A DNA stretch of 64,000 nt, taken from Pseudomonadota bacterium (GTDB taxonomy: Bacteria; Pseudomonadota; Alphaproteobacteria; Rhizobiales; Rhizobiaceae). The DNA lies in assembly GCA_023451735.1 (NCBI GenBank), contig JAEXYH010000047.1, positions 1-64,000 on the forward strand, read 5' to 3'. Both the position numbers and the translations under genes were made by a program. Shown here in pieces: positions 32,826 through 41,576 of this stretch (positions are counted from its first letter, which is position 1; every line of letters begins with the position of its first letter). The notes under the pieces are model-generated. The model was not told the origin of the DNA. It saw only the letters and a program-made list of their open reading frames with translations, and searched no databases.

Positions 32826-33427
32826 TGCGTATCACCTTGTTGAGCCAGATCGAGTGGAGCCAGACCGGCAATGGCCTGCAGGACCTCGTTGACCATCAGC
32901 TCCTTGCGGATATTCACGGACATCACCGTGAGATCGGCCTCGGCATAGATCGGATAACGCTGGATCATCAGGTTCTCCAGCGTCTGTCTTGGATTTTCGG
33001 TTTTCAGCAACGGACGATGGTCGCGCCGATTGACCCGATCCCACAGGGTATCGAGATCGGCGTTCAGCCAAACCGACAGGCCGCCTTGTTTGATTTGCGC
33101 CCGTGTCGCTTCGTTGATGAAAGCGCCGCCGCCGGTCGACACGACGCGCGGCCCCTGTTTCAGCAAACGTTCGATCACCCGTGTCTCCAGCGCCCGGAAC
33201 TCCGTCTCACCATATTGTGAAAACAGTTCCGCGATTGTCATTCTGGAAACGGATTCGATTTCCGCATCGGTGTCGACAAACGGAATTCCGAGCGTCTGGG
33301 CCACCAGTCGGCCGATAACGGATTTGCCCGCTCCCATCAGCCCGACAAAAATCAGGTTGCGGTTGCCGAGCACTGTGCGAGCCTGGTCCCGTAATGTCTG
33401 TCGCTCGACTGTTATTTCTTCACTCAT
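32822..33427 (-). CDS. aroK: Shikimate kinase
   Basis: A 201-residue enzyme phosphorylating shikimate. The P-loop is GLMGAGKSVIG with GAGKS at 32-36. Shikimate-binding Asp is in FVDTDAEIE, and VVSTGGGAF matches the conserved shikimate loop. The lid is around NRRDHRPLL. An N-terminal extension of about 22 residues is usual in rhizobia. It overlaps aroB by ATGA. GGACGGCATCATG-type sequence at the start is consistent. A small membrane gene is divergent upstream. Confidence 0.95.
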   Translation of the reverse strand: MSEEITVERQTLRDQARTVLGNRNLIFVGLMGAGKSVIGRLVAQTLGIPFVDTDAEIESVSRMTIAELFSQYGETEFRALETRVIERLLKQGPRVVSTGGGAFINEATRAQIKQGGLSVWLNADLDTLWDRVNRRDHRPLLKTENPRQTLENLMIQRYPIYAEADLTVMSVNIRKELMVNEVLQAIAGLAPLDLAQQGDTQ

Positions 33428-33575
33428 GATGCCGTCCGTTCGTCAAAACGGTATCAACAAATGTTCATTCAGCGTCAAGCCACGCACGCGGCTAGATCAC
33501 GCGGAAGATGCAGTTCTTGTCGATCTGTAAACCATTAGGGCTATAGTGCGCCGGAACGATACGGAGCCTTTTTCC

Positions 33576-33731
33576 ATGCCCACACTCTTCCGCTTCCTGT
33601 TCATCCTGGCTGCCATCGCCGGTGTGATCTATGGCAGCATGGTCGCGCTCGTCGTGCTGGTCGAACCGAAGGAGCGCGAGATCACCATCCGTGTGCCATC
33701 CGACCGGCTCAACCCGCCGGCGCAGCAATAA
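33576..33731 (+). CDS. Small single-pass membrane protein
   Basis: A 51-residue protein consisting of one membrane segment (residues 6-29, FLFILAAIAGVIYGSMVALVVL) and a short charged tail with EPKEREITIRVPSDRLNPPAQQ. ACGGAGCC precedes ATG 33576. I recognise such proteins between aroK and xerD in rhizobia, but no function is known. It lies 13 bases before xerD and probably shares its transcript. A small hydrophobic open frame with a good ribosome-binding site supports a real gene. Confidence 0.7.
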   Translation: MPTLFRFLFILAAIAGVIYGSMVALVVLVEPKEREITIRVPSDRLNPPAQQ

Positions 33732-33744
33732 ACGGGCATCCGCC

Positions 33745-34689
33745 ATGAGGGATCTTTCCGCCGCCCATATCGAAGCCTTTCTTGAGATGCTGAGCGCCGA
33801 ACGCGGAGCTGCCGAGAATACACTCCAATCCTATCGGCGCGACCTGGACGACCTCTACGACTTTCTGATCTCGTTCAAGGCTTCACCGCTGACCGCCGAG
33901 AACAACCATCTTTCTGCTTATCTGGGAAATCTGAGCAAGCGCGGTTTTGCCGCTTCTTCCCAGGCACGCCGGCTCTCCGCCATGCGGCAGTTCTACAAAT
34001 TCCTCTATGCCGAAGGGTTGCGCGGCGACGACCCTTCCGCTGCTCTCGATGCGCCCAAAAAGGCGCGGCCCCTGCCGAAGAACATGAGTGAAGAGGATGT
34101 CACACGTCTTCTGGAGCGCGCCACACTGGAGGCCGCGGAACCGGGTAGAGACCACCTTTCGCGCCTGCGCATGCTGGCGCTTCTCGAACTTCTCTATGCG
34201 ACGGGCATGCGTGTCAGCGAGCTCGTTTCACTACCGTTGAAAGTGCTGGAACAGGATGGCCGCTTCCTGATGATACGCGGCAAGGGAAACAAGGAGCGGC
34301 TTGTGCCGCTCTCCCGATCCGCCATCACCGCGCTCAAGGCCTATGGCGAGGCGAAACGGGCGACCGTGACGGATGAAGAAGAAAGCCCTTGGCTATTCCC
34401 GTCCTATGGCAGCACCGGATATCTGCCGCGCCAGGTCTTTGCCCGCGACCTCAAGGGCATCGCCTCCCGTGCTGGCCTCAAGACCGCATCGATTTCGCCG
34501 CACGTCATGCGCCACGCCTTTGCCAGCCATCTTTTGGCACACGGCGCAGACCTGCGTGTTGTACAGGAACTGCTTGGACATTCAGACATTTCGACCACTC
34601 AGATATATACGCATGTGCTGGAAGAAAGGCTTCGTCAACTGGTGGAAACACATCACCCTCTTGCAAAAGAAGCCAAAAACCGGGATTAG
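33745..34689 (+). CDS. xerD: Site-specific tyrosine recombinase XerD
   Basis: A 314-residue recombinase that, with XerC, resolves chromosome dimers at dif. An N-terminal SAM-like DNA-binding domain (1-105) precedes the catalytic domain. The catalytic set is complete: Arg156 (ATGMRVSEL), Lys180 (RGKGNKER), His253 and Arg256 (HVMRHAFA), His279 (LGHSDI) and Tyr288 (TQIYTHV). The GGATCC-less start ATG 33745 is supported by the family start MRDLSAAHIEAFLEML. The length is typical. No integrase partner or phage genes are near, so it is the housekeeping enzyme. Confidence 0.95.
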   Translation: MRDLSAAHIEAFLEMLSAERGAAENTLQSYRRDLDDLYDFLISFKASPLTAENNHLSAYLGNLSKRGFAASSQARRLSAMRQFYKFLYAEGLRGDDPSAALDAPKKARPLPKNMSEEDVTRLLERATLEAAEPGRDHLSRLRMLALLELLYATGMRVSELVSLPLKVLEQDGRFLMIRGKGNKERLVPLSRSAITALKAYGEAKRATVTDEEESPWLFPSYGSTGYLPRQVFARDLKGIASRAGLKTASISPHVMRHAFASHLLAHGADLRVVQELLGHSDISTTQIYTHVLEERLRQLVETHHPLAKEAKNRD

Positions 34690-34752
34690 AAGCCCCAAAT
34701 GAAAAATGGGAGCTTGATGTTCCCATGGGAAAACAACGGGAAACCGGATCTG

Positions 34753-35706
34753 ATGCAGACTTATCTCGATTTCGAAAAGCCCATCTCGGACCTCGAGGGC
34801 AAGATTCACGAGCTCAAGAAGCTCGCGACGGAAGACGAGAGCATCGACACGTCCGACGAGATCAATCGGCTTGAAGTGCGCGTCAAGGAAGCCACCCGGG
34901 AAATCTATTCCAAGCTCGGCGCCTGGGAAAAGACCCAAGTTGCCCGTCATCCGCAGCGTCCGCACTTCGTTGATTACGCCGCCCATCTGTTCACAGAGTT
35001 CACGCCGCTCGCCGGTGACCGCAATTTCGGCGAGGATGCAGCCATCCAGGCCGGCCTTGCGCGTTTCAACGGCATTCCGGTGGCGCTGATCGGCCAGGAG
35101 AAGGGCAGCGACACCAAGACTCGCCTGAAGCACAATTTCGGCAGCCCGCGCCCGGAAGGATACCGCAAGGCGATCCGCATCATGGAAATGGCCGACCGCT
35201 TCGGCCTGCCCGTCATCTCTCTCATCGATACCGCAGGTGCCTATCCGGGCGTTGGCGCCGAAGAACGCGGTCAGGCGGAAGCCATCGCCCGTTCGACGGA
35301 AATGTGCCTTGGCCTGAAAGTCCCGATGATCTCGATCGTCATCGGTGAAGGCGGCTCCGGCGGCGCAATCGCCATTGCCACCGGCAACCGCGTGTACATG
35401 CTCGAACATTCGATCTATTCGGTCATTTCTCCAGAAGGTGCAGCTTCGATCCTTTGGCGCGATTCGACCCGCGCCCGCGAAGCCGCCACCAACATGAAGA
35501 TCACCGCGCAGGACCTGAAGGGTCTCGGGATCATCGACGACATCATTCCCGAACCGAATGGCGGTGCCCATCGCGAGCCGGTTACGGTCATGAATGCTGC
35601 CGGCAAGGTGATTTCGTCGGCTCTGACAGACCTTTCGAAACTTTCGGGCGACGAAGTGCGCACCGCACGCCGCCAGAAATTCCTGGAAATCGGCCGTAAC
35701 CTCTAG
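34753..35706 (+). CDS. accA: Acetyl-CoA carboxylase carboxyltransferase subunit alpha
   Basis: A 317-residue subunit that, with AccD, transfers carboxyl from biotin to acetyl-CoA, the first committed step of fatty acid synthesis. MQTYLDFEKPISDLEGKIHELKKLA at the N-terminus matches rhizobial AccA, so ATG 34753 is used even though an earlier in-frame ATG exists. RPEGYRKAIRIMEMADRFGLPVISLIDTAGAYPG and GEGGSGGAIAIATGNRVYMLEHSIYSVISPEGAASILW form the crotonase-like active site. It follows xerD by about 60 bases and ends at a strong hairpin. Confidence 0.96.
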   Translation: MQTYLDFEKPISDLEGKIHELKKLATEDESIDTSDEINRLEVRVKEATREIYSKLGAWEKTQVARHPQRPHFVDYAAHLFTEFTPLAGDRNFGEDAAIQAGLARFNGIPVALIGQEKGSDTKTRLKHNFGSPRPEGYRKAIRIMEMADRFGLPVISLIDTAGAYPGVGAEERGQAEAIARSTEMCLGLKVPMISIVIGEGGSGGAIAIATGNRVYMLEHSIYSVISPEGAASILWRDSTRAREAATNMKITAQDLKGLGIIDDIIPEPNGGAHREPVTVMNAAGKVISSALTDLSKLSGDEVRTARRQKFLEIGRNL

Positions 35707-35707
35707 G

Positions 35708-35741
35708 AAGTTGAACAAGCCGCACTGCGGCTTGCCAACTT
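35708..35741 (+). terminator. Strong hairpin after accA
   Basis: AAGTTG (35708-35713) pairs with CAACTT (35736-35741) and CAAGCCGCA (35716-35724) with TGCGGCTTG (35726-35734), giving a stem of about 15 bp with small bulges. There is no clear T run, so it may work as a Rho-linked or mRNA-end structure. Confidence 0.6.
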
Positions 35742-35885
35742 TGGCCACAATGATCATAACAGTGCGTGCGGAGAGTTTTGCTGGACAGGCAATTTCCAGC
35801 GGTTAAGAAGATGTAAAGATTACCGCTTTATTATTGCACACCTCTGCCCCGGTTTGATGCCGAACTAGATATGTGGTCCGTTACG

Positions 35886-37184
35886 ATGCGTCTGAAACAC
35901 ATCGCCCTCGCTCTTCTGGTTGCAACAGCCCTTACAGGCTGCAACGACACCCTTGATTCCGCCGGAAGCGTCGACCTGTCCAAGGTCAAGAACAAGGTCG
36001 AGCAACCTCTGCCAGCAAAGATCGTCGCCGACATGCAGGCGAAGAACATGCCGCGCAATTCGCCGATCATGATCCGCATCCTCAAGGAAGAGGGCAAGCT
36101 GGAGATCTGGAAGGCGAAGGCGGATAACCGTTTTGATGTCATCAAGAGCTATGATATCTGCGCCTGGTCCGGCAAGCTCGGACCGAAGATCAAGGAAGGC
36201 GACCGCCAGGCACCGGAAGGTTTCTACAGCCTGACGCCGGCGCACCTGAACCCGAATTCGCAGTATTATCTGGCGATCAATACCGGCTTCCCGAACCGCT
36301 ACGACGCGGCGAACGGGCGCAACGGCACCAACCTGATGATCCATGGCGCCTGCTCGTCCTCAGGCTGCTATTCGATGACCGACCAGCAGATCCTCGAGAT
36401 CTACGCTTTCGCTCGTGACGCCTTCAAGGGCGGCCAGACATCCGTGCAGCTGCAGGCCCTACCCTTCCGCATGACGGCGGAAAACATGGCCCGCCACCGT
36501 GAAAGCGAACATTCCGACTTCTGGAAAATGATCAAGGTCGGCTACGATAATTTCGAAGTTACCAAGCGCCCGCCGGAAGTGGCTGTCTGCGGCAAGAAAT
36601 ACGCTTTCAACCAGGAGAGCAAAGGCCCGCTCAGCGCCGCGGCCGCCTGCCCGGAGATGTCGACGCCGCCCGCGCTGGTCTCAGCCCTCTCCTCCTATAA
36701 CAAGACCTATGACGTCGCCTTCGAAAAAGCTGTCGACAAGCTTGGCAGCAAGGTCTGGTACGAGCCGAGCGAAGCCGAGCGCAAGGCTGTCGTCGCCGAA
36801 AAGCGCAAGGGCCGCGAACTCGCCTATGCACCGACCGGCACCTCCCTCGAAGCCGGCAAGCTGATGAGCCAGTCCGAATTCCAGGCAATGATGGAAAAGC
36901 GGATAGCCGCTGGCCAGCCGAAGCCCGCATCGACCCAGCTTGCCTCCACTGCTCCGCAGCCCGCAACAGTGGCTGAACGGATGAGGCAGGGCCGTCTGCC
37001 CGCAGCGACCGGCGCTATCCCTTCGGCTGCCCCCGTTGCCGCCGCGACGACGACCGTCCAGACTGCAGAAGGCAGGACGACTGCCGTCCCTGTTCCGGAA
37101 CAGAACCCGCTTGCCTACACGGCTCCGGCAGATCCCGTCAGCGAAGCCAAGAAGCCGTTCTGGAAGTTCTGGGACAAGCAGTGA
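35886..37184 (+). CDS. L,D-transpeptidase (YkuD/YafK-like) lipoprotein
   Basis: A protein of 432 residues with a lipoprotein signal (MRLKHIALALLVATALTGC, Cys19). The catalytic domain (about 40-245) contains IHGACSSSGCYSM, the L,D-transpeptidase motif with the catalytic Cys in SSSGCYSM. YafK-like enzymes form or release L,D cross-links or detach Braun-type lipoprotein. The C-terminal third is a flexible Ala/Pro/Thr-rich tail (about 320-425) ending in KKPFWKFWDKQ. ATG 35886 is preferred to one five codons earlier because it gives a compact signal. It overlaps the next gene by 4 bases. Confidence 0.85.
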   Translation: MRLKHIALALLVATALTGCNDTLDSAGSVDLSKVKNKVEQPLPAKIVADMQAKNMPRNSPIMIRILKEEGKLEIWKAKADNRFDVIKSYDICAWSGKLGPKIKEGDRQAPEGFYSLTPAHLNPNSQYYLAINTGFPNRYDAANGRNGTNLMIHGACSSSGCYSMTDQQILEIYAFARDAFKGGQTSVQLQALPFRMTAENMARHRESEHSDFWKMIKVGYDNFEVTKRPPEVAVCGKKYAFNQESKGPLSAAAACPEMSTPPALVSALSSYNKTYDVAFEKAVDKLGSKVWYEPSEAERKAVVAEKRKGRELAYAPTGTSLEAGKLMSQSEFQAMMEKRIAAGQPKPASTQLASTAPQPATVAERMRQGRLPAATGAIPSAAPVAAATTTVQTAEGRTTAVPVPEQNPLAYTAPADPVSEAKKPFWKFWDKQ

Positions 37185-37429
37185 TCGCCTCAGCCGACGT
37201 GCTTTACGATCTCAGAGGGCTGAAATGCCCTCTGCCGGTGCTGAAGACGCGTCGTCGGCTGAAAACGCTTCATGATGGAGACCGTCTCGTCGTTGAGACC
37301 AGCGATCCCTTGGCGAGTGTCGACATCCCGCATTTCTGCAATCAGGAAGGCCACCAACTGATCGAAAGCGAGAAGACGGCGGAAGGGCACCGCTTTGTCA
37401 TTCGCAAGGGTATGACAGCTATCGCCTGA
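37181..37429 (+). CDS. TusA/SirA-like sulfur-carrier protein
   Basis: An 82-residue protein with the TusA fold and the conserved LRGLKCPLPVLKTRRRL motif, where Cys carries a persulfide. TusA proteins hand sulfur to tRNA thiolation or molybdenum-cofactor enzymes. This lone rhizobial form is usually annotated as a sulfurtransferase TusA family member; its partner is unknown. It starts with GTG at 37181, overlapping the stop of the lipoprotein gene (GTGA). The 3' end overlaps the convergent GTPase gene by 11 bases. Confidence 0.88.
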   Translation: MIASADVLYDLRGLKCPLPVLKTRRRLKTLHDGDRLVVETSDPLASVDIPHFCNQEGHQLIESEKTAEGHRFVIRKGMTAIA

Positions 37430-38576
37430 AACCCGGCACGGCCAGCGGATTGTCTTCCAGTGCCGCACGATCGGGACGATCGAGACGCGGCTCACCGGTA
37501 AAGGCGGCAAAGAGATCTTCGACGAACTCCTCTGAAAGCCCCTTGGTGATCAGGACCATTCGGGTCTTCTGCTCGGACGCCTCCGGCCAGCGCGGCAGCC
37601 GTTGCGGCGGATGAAAGATCGCCTGCACGCCATGCAATACAATCGGCCGCTCGGGATTGTCCGACAGCTTTACGATCGCCTTCATCCTGAGCAGCTTCTC
37701 GCCATGGGCGGTTCTCAGGAGATCGATGAACATGTCGATCGCCATCGGATCGATCGGCCGGTCATGGACAATGGAGAACGAGCGGATGTCATCCCCATGG
37801 CGCGTTACATCGTGATGGTGGTGATGACCGTGGTCATGGGCGTGATGCCCGTGCCCACGACCATGCCCGTGATCGTGATGATTCCCATGGCTCTCGGCCG
37901 CAATCTCGTCGCGTAGCCAGCGGTCCACATCTGCGATCTTTGTCGCCGGATCGTATAGCCCGTTCTCAAGGATCGACAGGCTGCCGGCCGACATGTCGTC
38001 GCCATCCGTAATGGGCGCACGCGGATTGAGCGACAAGAGCCTTACCCGCAAGGCGGAGAGCTGCTCGGCGCTGGCCAAAGTTTGTTTCGACAGGATGAGC
38101 CGGTCGGCGACCGCCACCTGCTTTACAGCTTCCGAATGCGCGTCGAGCGTAGCAACGCCGTTGACCGCATCGACGACGGTCACCACGCCCTCGAGCTCGA
38201 AATTCTGCGCGATCACCGGATTGCCCATCACCGACTGCATGACGGGTGCCGGATCGGCAAGGCCGGTGGTTTCGATGACAACCCGCGTGATCGGCTTGGC
38301 GCGGCCTGTCTGGATAGCATCCATCATCGAAGCCAGCGTATCGACCAGCTCGCCGCGCACCGTGCAGCACAGGCAGCCGTTCGACAGCTCGATCATCGAA
38401 TCACCGGAAGCCTCGACGAGCAGGTTGTCGATCCCGACCTCGCCAAACTCATTGATGATGACGGCTATGTCCTTGGCTGCAGGATCGCGAAGCATCCTGT
38501 TGAGCAGCGTCGATTTACCGGCGCCGAGAAAGCCGGTGATGATGGAGACCGGGATCCGGTCCTGACCGTAGGCCAT
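37419..38576 (-). CDS. COG0523 metallo-chaperone GTPase with His-rich loop
   Basis: A 385-residue GTPase of the CobW/YjiA/YeiR class. Walker A is GFLGAGKSTLL, the CxCC metal motif is NGCLCCTVRGE, and the GTP-binding blocks include VIETTGLADPAPV. A histidine-dense linker (about residues 232-260, HHDHGHGRGHGHH, then HDHGHHHHHDV) probably binds zinc, nickel or cobalt. The C-terminal CobW_C domain (about 265-350) has LRMKAIVKL and LHGVQAIFHPPQRL. Whether it serves zinc homeostasis (ZigA/YciC style) or cobalamin is open. No Zur box was found. ATG 38576 is preferred to an upstream TTG. Confidence 0.9.
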   Translation of the reverse strand: MAYGQDRIPVSIITGFLGAGKSTLLNRMLRDPAAKDIAVIINEFGEVGIDNLLVEASGDSMIELSNGCLCCTVRGELVDTLASMMDAIQTGRAKPITRVVIETTGLADPAPVMQSVMGNPVIAQNFELEGVVTVVDAVNGVATLDAHSEAVKQVAVADRLILSKQTLASAEQLSALRVRLLSLNPRAPITDGDDMSAGSLSILENGLYDPATKIADVDRWLRDEIAAESHGNHHDHGHGRGHGHHAHDHGHHHHHDVTRHGDDIRSFSIVHDRPIDPMAIDMFIDLLRTAHGEKLLRMKAIVKLSDNPERPIVLHGVQAIFHPPQRLPRWPEASEQKTRMVLITKGLSEEFVEDLFAAFTGEPRLDRPDRAALEDNPLAVPGFRR

Positions 38577-38588
38577 AGGCTGTTCCAA

Positions 38589-39722
38589 TCAGAATGTCGG
38601 ACGCGGTACCGGGATCGGGATATTGGCGTAGGTTTTCTCGCCGATCTTCGTTTCGACCGGCTCGGTTCCCGGGATCAGGCCCGCGAACACATAGGCCGGC
38701 GGGTGCGTCATCTCATGAATATAGGGGGAATGCATCACCGTGCGGCCGGCATCGTCGCGCGTTTCGCTACGGACCTTGGCGGCTTTCGGATTGCAGATTT
38801 CCTGACTGACATCGTTGACGACAGCGGTATCGCCGTAGGGCGCCAGCGACGCCAGAGAAACGCCCTGGCTACCGGAGGCCGTCAGTCCCTGCTGCAGAAG
38901 ATTGGCCGAATCGTCGGCGCGGCCCGCAAGGCTGTCGGAACCGAGCACCACCGAGACCACGGTGCGGCCATTCCGGGTGGCAGATGACACCTGGTTGAAA
39001 CCGGCAGCGCAGATAAAGCCCGTCTTCATTCCGTCGGCGCCGTCGAAGCGGCCGATCAGCGTGTTGAAATTCGGATATTTCTTCTTGCCGGTATCGATGC
39101 CTTCGATGGTGAAGTAACCGGAATACTGCGGGAATTCCCGCTTGATCTGCATGGCGAGGATCGCAAGATCCCGCGCAGTCGTATATTGCCCCTTGCCCGG
39201 CAATCCGTGAGGATTGATGAAATGCGTAGACGACATGCCGAGCCGCTGCGCCTCGGCATTCATCATCGCTACGAACTGATCGTTTGTTCCGCCGACCGTT
39301 TCGGCCACGGCAACCGCCATGTCGTTTGCGGACTTCACCAGCATGATCTTCAGCGCATCATCCATTTTCAGCTGTGAGCCGGGACGGAAATACATCTTGC
39401 TGGCCGGCTGGTCGGTCGCGAACTTGCTCATCACGACCGTGCTGTCGAGCGAAAGCCGACCGCTTTTCAGCGCCCTGAATGCGACATAAGCGGTCATCAG
39501 CTTCGTCAGCGAGGCCGGATACCATTTCCGAAACGCTTCCTGATGGGCGATCACTCGGCCGGTATTGGCATCGATGATCATTTTGGGATTGGCTGATGCA
39601 GCCGTAGCGGAGCCGACAAGTCCCACCGCCGTCACGAGGCAGAGAAGCCGGCTGGCGGCGCGATGGCGAATATTTGAGTGCAGCAAGGTGGTCCTCGTCC
39701 GAATGTTAACGAGTGGGGCCAT
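38589..39722 (-). CDS. D-alanyl-D-alanine carboxypeptidase (DacC/DacA type)
   Basis: A 377-residue periplasmic penicillin-binding protein. The signal region (residues 22-44) is followed by the SxxK active site SLTK (Ser71, Lys74), the SxN motif in VKSAND (about 128-130) and KTG in DGMKTGF (near 235). The product trims the terminal D-Ala from peptidoglycan stem peptides. Residues after about 260 are beta-rich and end PIPVPRPTF. ATG 39722 is the more likely start. The gene is separated from the GTPase gene by 12 bases on the same strand and may share a transcript. Confidence 0.9.
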   Translation of the reverse strand: MAPLVNIRTRTTLLHSNIRHRAASRLLCLVTAVGLVGSATAASANPKMIIDANTGRVIAHQEAFRKWYPASLTKLMTAYVAFRALKSGRLSLDSTVVMSKFATDQPASKMYFRPGSQLKMDDALKIMLVKSANDMAVAVAETVGGTNDQFVAMMNAEAQRLGMSSTHFINPHGLPGKGQYTTARDLAILAMQIKREFPQYSGYFTIEGIDTGKKKYPNFNTLIGRFDGADGMKTGFICAAGFNQVSSATRNGRTVVSVVLGSDSLAGRADDSANLLQQGLTASGSQGVSLASLAPYGDTAVVNDVSQEICNPKAAKVRSETRDDAGRTVMHSPYIHEMTHPPAYVFAGLIPGTEPVETKIGEKTYANIPIPVPRPTF

Positions 39723-39839
39723 TAGATGGCCTATATGTCGAAGCAATGGCAAAGAAGATTGATTACGTCAATCGGGGCAGGCACTATGCCCACGGGTGGA
39801 GTGTCATAACCGCGTGAAGTCAGGCCGATAGGAAAAAGA

Positions 39840-41015
39840 ATGCCGATATTGAACCGTGCCGCCGAGCTCCAGGGCGAAGTGACCGGCTGGCGACGTTTTC
39901 TCCACCAGCACCCCGAGATTCTATACGACGTCCACGATACCGCAGCCTTCGTGGCAGAAAAGCTGCGTGAATTTGGCGTCGATGAGGTCGTCACCGGCAT
40001 CGGCCGCACTGGCGTTGTCGGCATCATCCGCGGCAAGGGTGGCAGCACGGGATCAAGCGCGCGCACGATAGGCATGCGTGCGGACATGGATGCGCTTCCA
40101 CTGACAGAAATGACAGCCAGGGACTATGCCTCGACCGTCCCCGGCAAGATGCATGCCTGCGGCCACGATGGTCACACCTCCATGCTTCTGGGAGCTGCGA
40201 AATATCTTTCCGAGACCCGCAATTTCAGCGGCAGCGTTGCGGTCATCTTCCAGCCGGCCGAAGAAGGCGGAGCCGGCGCACTCGCCATGGTCGAAGACGG
40301 GATGCTGGAGCGCTTCGGCATCGAGGAAGTTTATGGCATGCACAACATGCCAGGAATTCCCGTTGGCCAGTTCGCCATCCGCAAGGGCGGCATCATGGCG
40401 GCTCCCGATCGGTTCACCATCACCATTACCGGACGCGGCGGCCATGCCGCCCAGCCGCACAAGACGATCGATCCGATCTTCATTGGTTCTCAGCTTGTCG
40501 GCAGCCTGCAGGCGATTGCGGCCCGCAACGCGGACCCGGTCCAGTCGGTGGTGATTTCGGTGACGCGTTTCGACGCTGGCACGACGCACAATATCATCCC
40601 GGACACAGCAACGATCATGGGCACTGTCCGCACACTGAGCGAGGAAACCCGCGACCTTGCGGAAAACCGTATACGCCAGATCGTCGAAGGGCTCGTCAGT
40701 GCTCATGGCGCACAGGCCGAGATCGACTATTACCGGCAGTGCCCCGTCACATTCAACCACGACCTGGAAACCGAACACGCAATCAGCGTGGCGACCGATG
40801 TGGTGGGAACAGCCAATGTCGATCCCAATGTCGATCCAACCATGGCCGGCGAAGATTTTGCCTTCATGCTGAAACGCCGCCCCGGCGCCTTCATCTTCAT
40901 CGGCAACGGCGACACAGCCCCACTTCATAACCCGAAGTATGATTTCGACGACGAATCGATCGCCTACGGCATCTCCTATTGGGTAAAACTTGCGGAAAAG
41001 CGGCTATCGGAATGA
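39840..41015 (+). CDS. M20 family amidohydrolase (hippurate hydrolase-like)
   Basis: A 391-residue metallopeptidase family M20D protein. Conserved features are GWRRFLHQHPEI, the metal ligands in MHACGHDGHTSML, QPAEEGGAGALAMVEDG and GRGGHAAQPHKTIDPI (lid domain about 185-300), with the final ligand in GEDFAFML. Such enzymes remove acyl groups from amino acids (hippurate, N-acetyl or indole-acyl amino acids). The substrate is undetermined. The gene is divergent from the carboxypeptidase gene across about 115 bases and precedes tRNA-Arg. Confidence 0.9.
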   Translation: MPILNRAAELQGEVTGWRRFLHQHPEILYDVHDTAAFVAEKLREFGVDEVVTGIGRTGVVGIIRGKGGSTGSSARTIGMRADMDALPLTEMTARDYASTVPGKMHACGHDGHTSMLLGAAKYLSETRNFSGSVAVIFQPAEEGGAGALAMVEDGMLERFGIEEVYGMHNMPGIPVGQFAIRKGGIMAAPDRFTITITGRGGHAAQPHKTIDPIFIGSQLVGSLQAIAARNADPVQSVVISVTRFDAGTTHNIIPDTATIMGTVRTLSEETRDLAENRIRQIVEGLVSAHGAQAEIDYYRQCPVTFNHDLETEHAISVATDVVGTANVDPNVDPTMAGEDFAFMLKRRPGAFIFIGNGDTAPLHNPKYDFDDESIAYGISYWVKLAEKRLSE

Positions 41016-41030
41016 GCGCTGGAAAAACGC

Positions 41031-41059
41031 TTGGCTAATCCGGACGGCTTTTGTATGGA
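41031..41059 (+). promoter_or_regulatory. Promoter of tRNA-Arg(CCT)
   Basis: TTGGCT (41031-41036), 17-base spacer and TATGGA (41054-41059) stand 11 bases before the first base of the tRNA, a good sigma-70-type promoter position. A C precedes the -35 hexamer as in rhizobial consensus. Confidence 0.6.
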
Positions 41060-41070
41060 TGAGCGCAAGT

Positions 41071-41147
41071 GGTCCCATAGCTCAGTCGGATAGAGCGCAG
41101 GATTCCTAATCCTGAGGCCGATGGTTCGAATCCATCTGGGATCACCA
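41071..41147 (+). tRNA. tRNA-Arg (anticodon CCT)
   Basis: A 77-base cloverleaf with encoded CCA at 41145-41147. Acceptor GGTCCCA (41071-41077) pairs with TGGGATC (41137-41143) with one G-T pair. Anticodon stem CAGGA/TCCTG (41098-41102, 41110-41114) encloses TTCCTAA, so the anticodon is CCT at 41105-41107. GGTTCGAATCC is the T arm. It reads AGG codons. No duplicate of its 3' end was noticed, so there is no sign of integration here. Confidence 0.97.
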
Positions 41148-41179
41148 TTTCCCGCAAAATTTCATCAAAGACGCTGCCC

Positions 41180-41338
41180 TCAAGGCCGCGTCGGCTGTGG
41201 GACATCGGCCTTCGGAGTGATCGAACTCGTGAACGTCCGGTCGACCGATTGAAGACGTGTCCAGGATACGGATACGCCGAAAAGCAGGATCGCGATGATC
41301 GGGATGACGAGAAGTACTACGCCGCCACTGATGCGCAT
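41180..41338 (-). CDS. Small single-pass membrane protein beside tRNA-Arg
   Basis: A 52-residue protein with one membrane segment (MRISGGVVLLVIPIIAILLFGVSV) and a tail of polar residues. GGAGTTGGTC precedes ATG 41338 with ideal spacing. An in-frame extension to 41473 is possible but lacks a ribosome-binding site and reads unnaturally. The function is unknown. It may be real because the ribosome-binding site and membrane segment are both convincing. Confidence 0.6.
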   Translation of the reverse strand: MRISGGVVLLVIPIIAILLFGVSVSWTRLQSVDRTFTSSITPKADVPQPTRP

Positions 41339-41576
41339 GACCAACTCCAAAACTACATAGTCATGGGCGGGACCTTGTGCGCAGCAGCTTAATGGTTCGT
41401 TAATTTGTGCCAGTTTTGCACAGAAGCAGCGCCTGTTCGTGCCACCTTTTGAAACAAAGGCAGGAAGGCACAAAACTGCCGGAAAATGGCCTCATTCGCG
41501 GCAGCATGAGTTGGGTGTATCGCGATACAATCTGCGTGATCGGCACACACGGCCACCCTTCGCGATCACCGGGCCA

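Noticed and set aside
39764..39777. TTGATTACGTCAAT as another FixK box
   Set aside because: The half-sites are only three bases apart instead of four, so it does not fit the FNR/FixK consensus.
41071..41147. tRNA-Arg as an integration site for a mobile element
   Set aside because: No integrase, no direct repeat of the tRNA 3' end and no change of gene type downstream were seen; xerD at 33.7 kb is the housekeeping recombinase.
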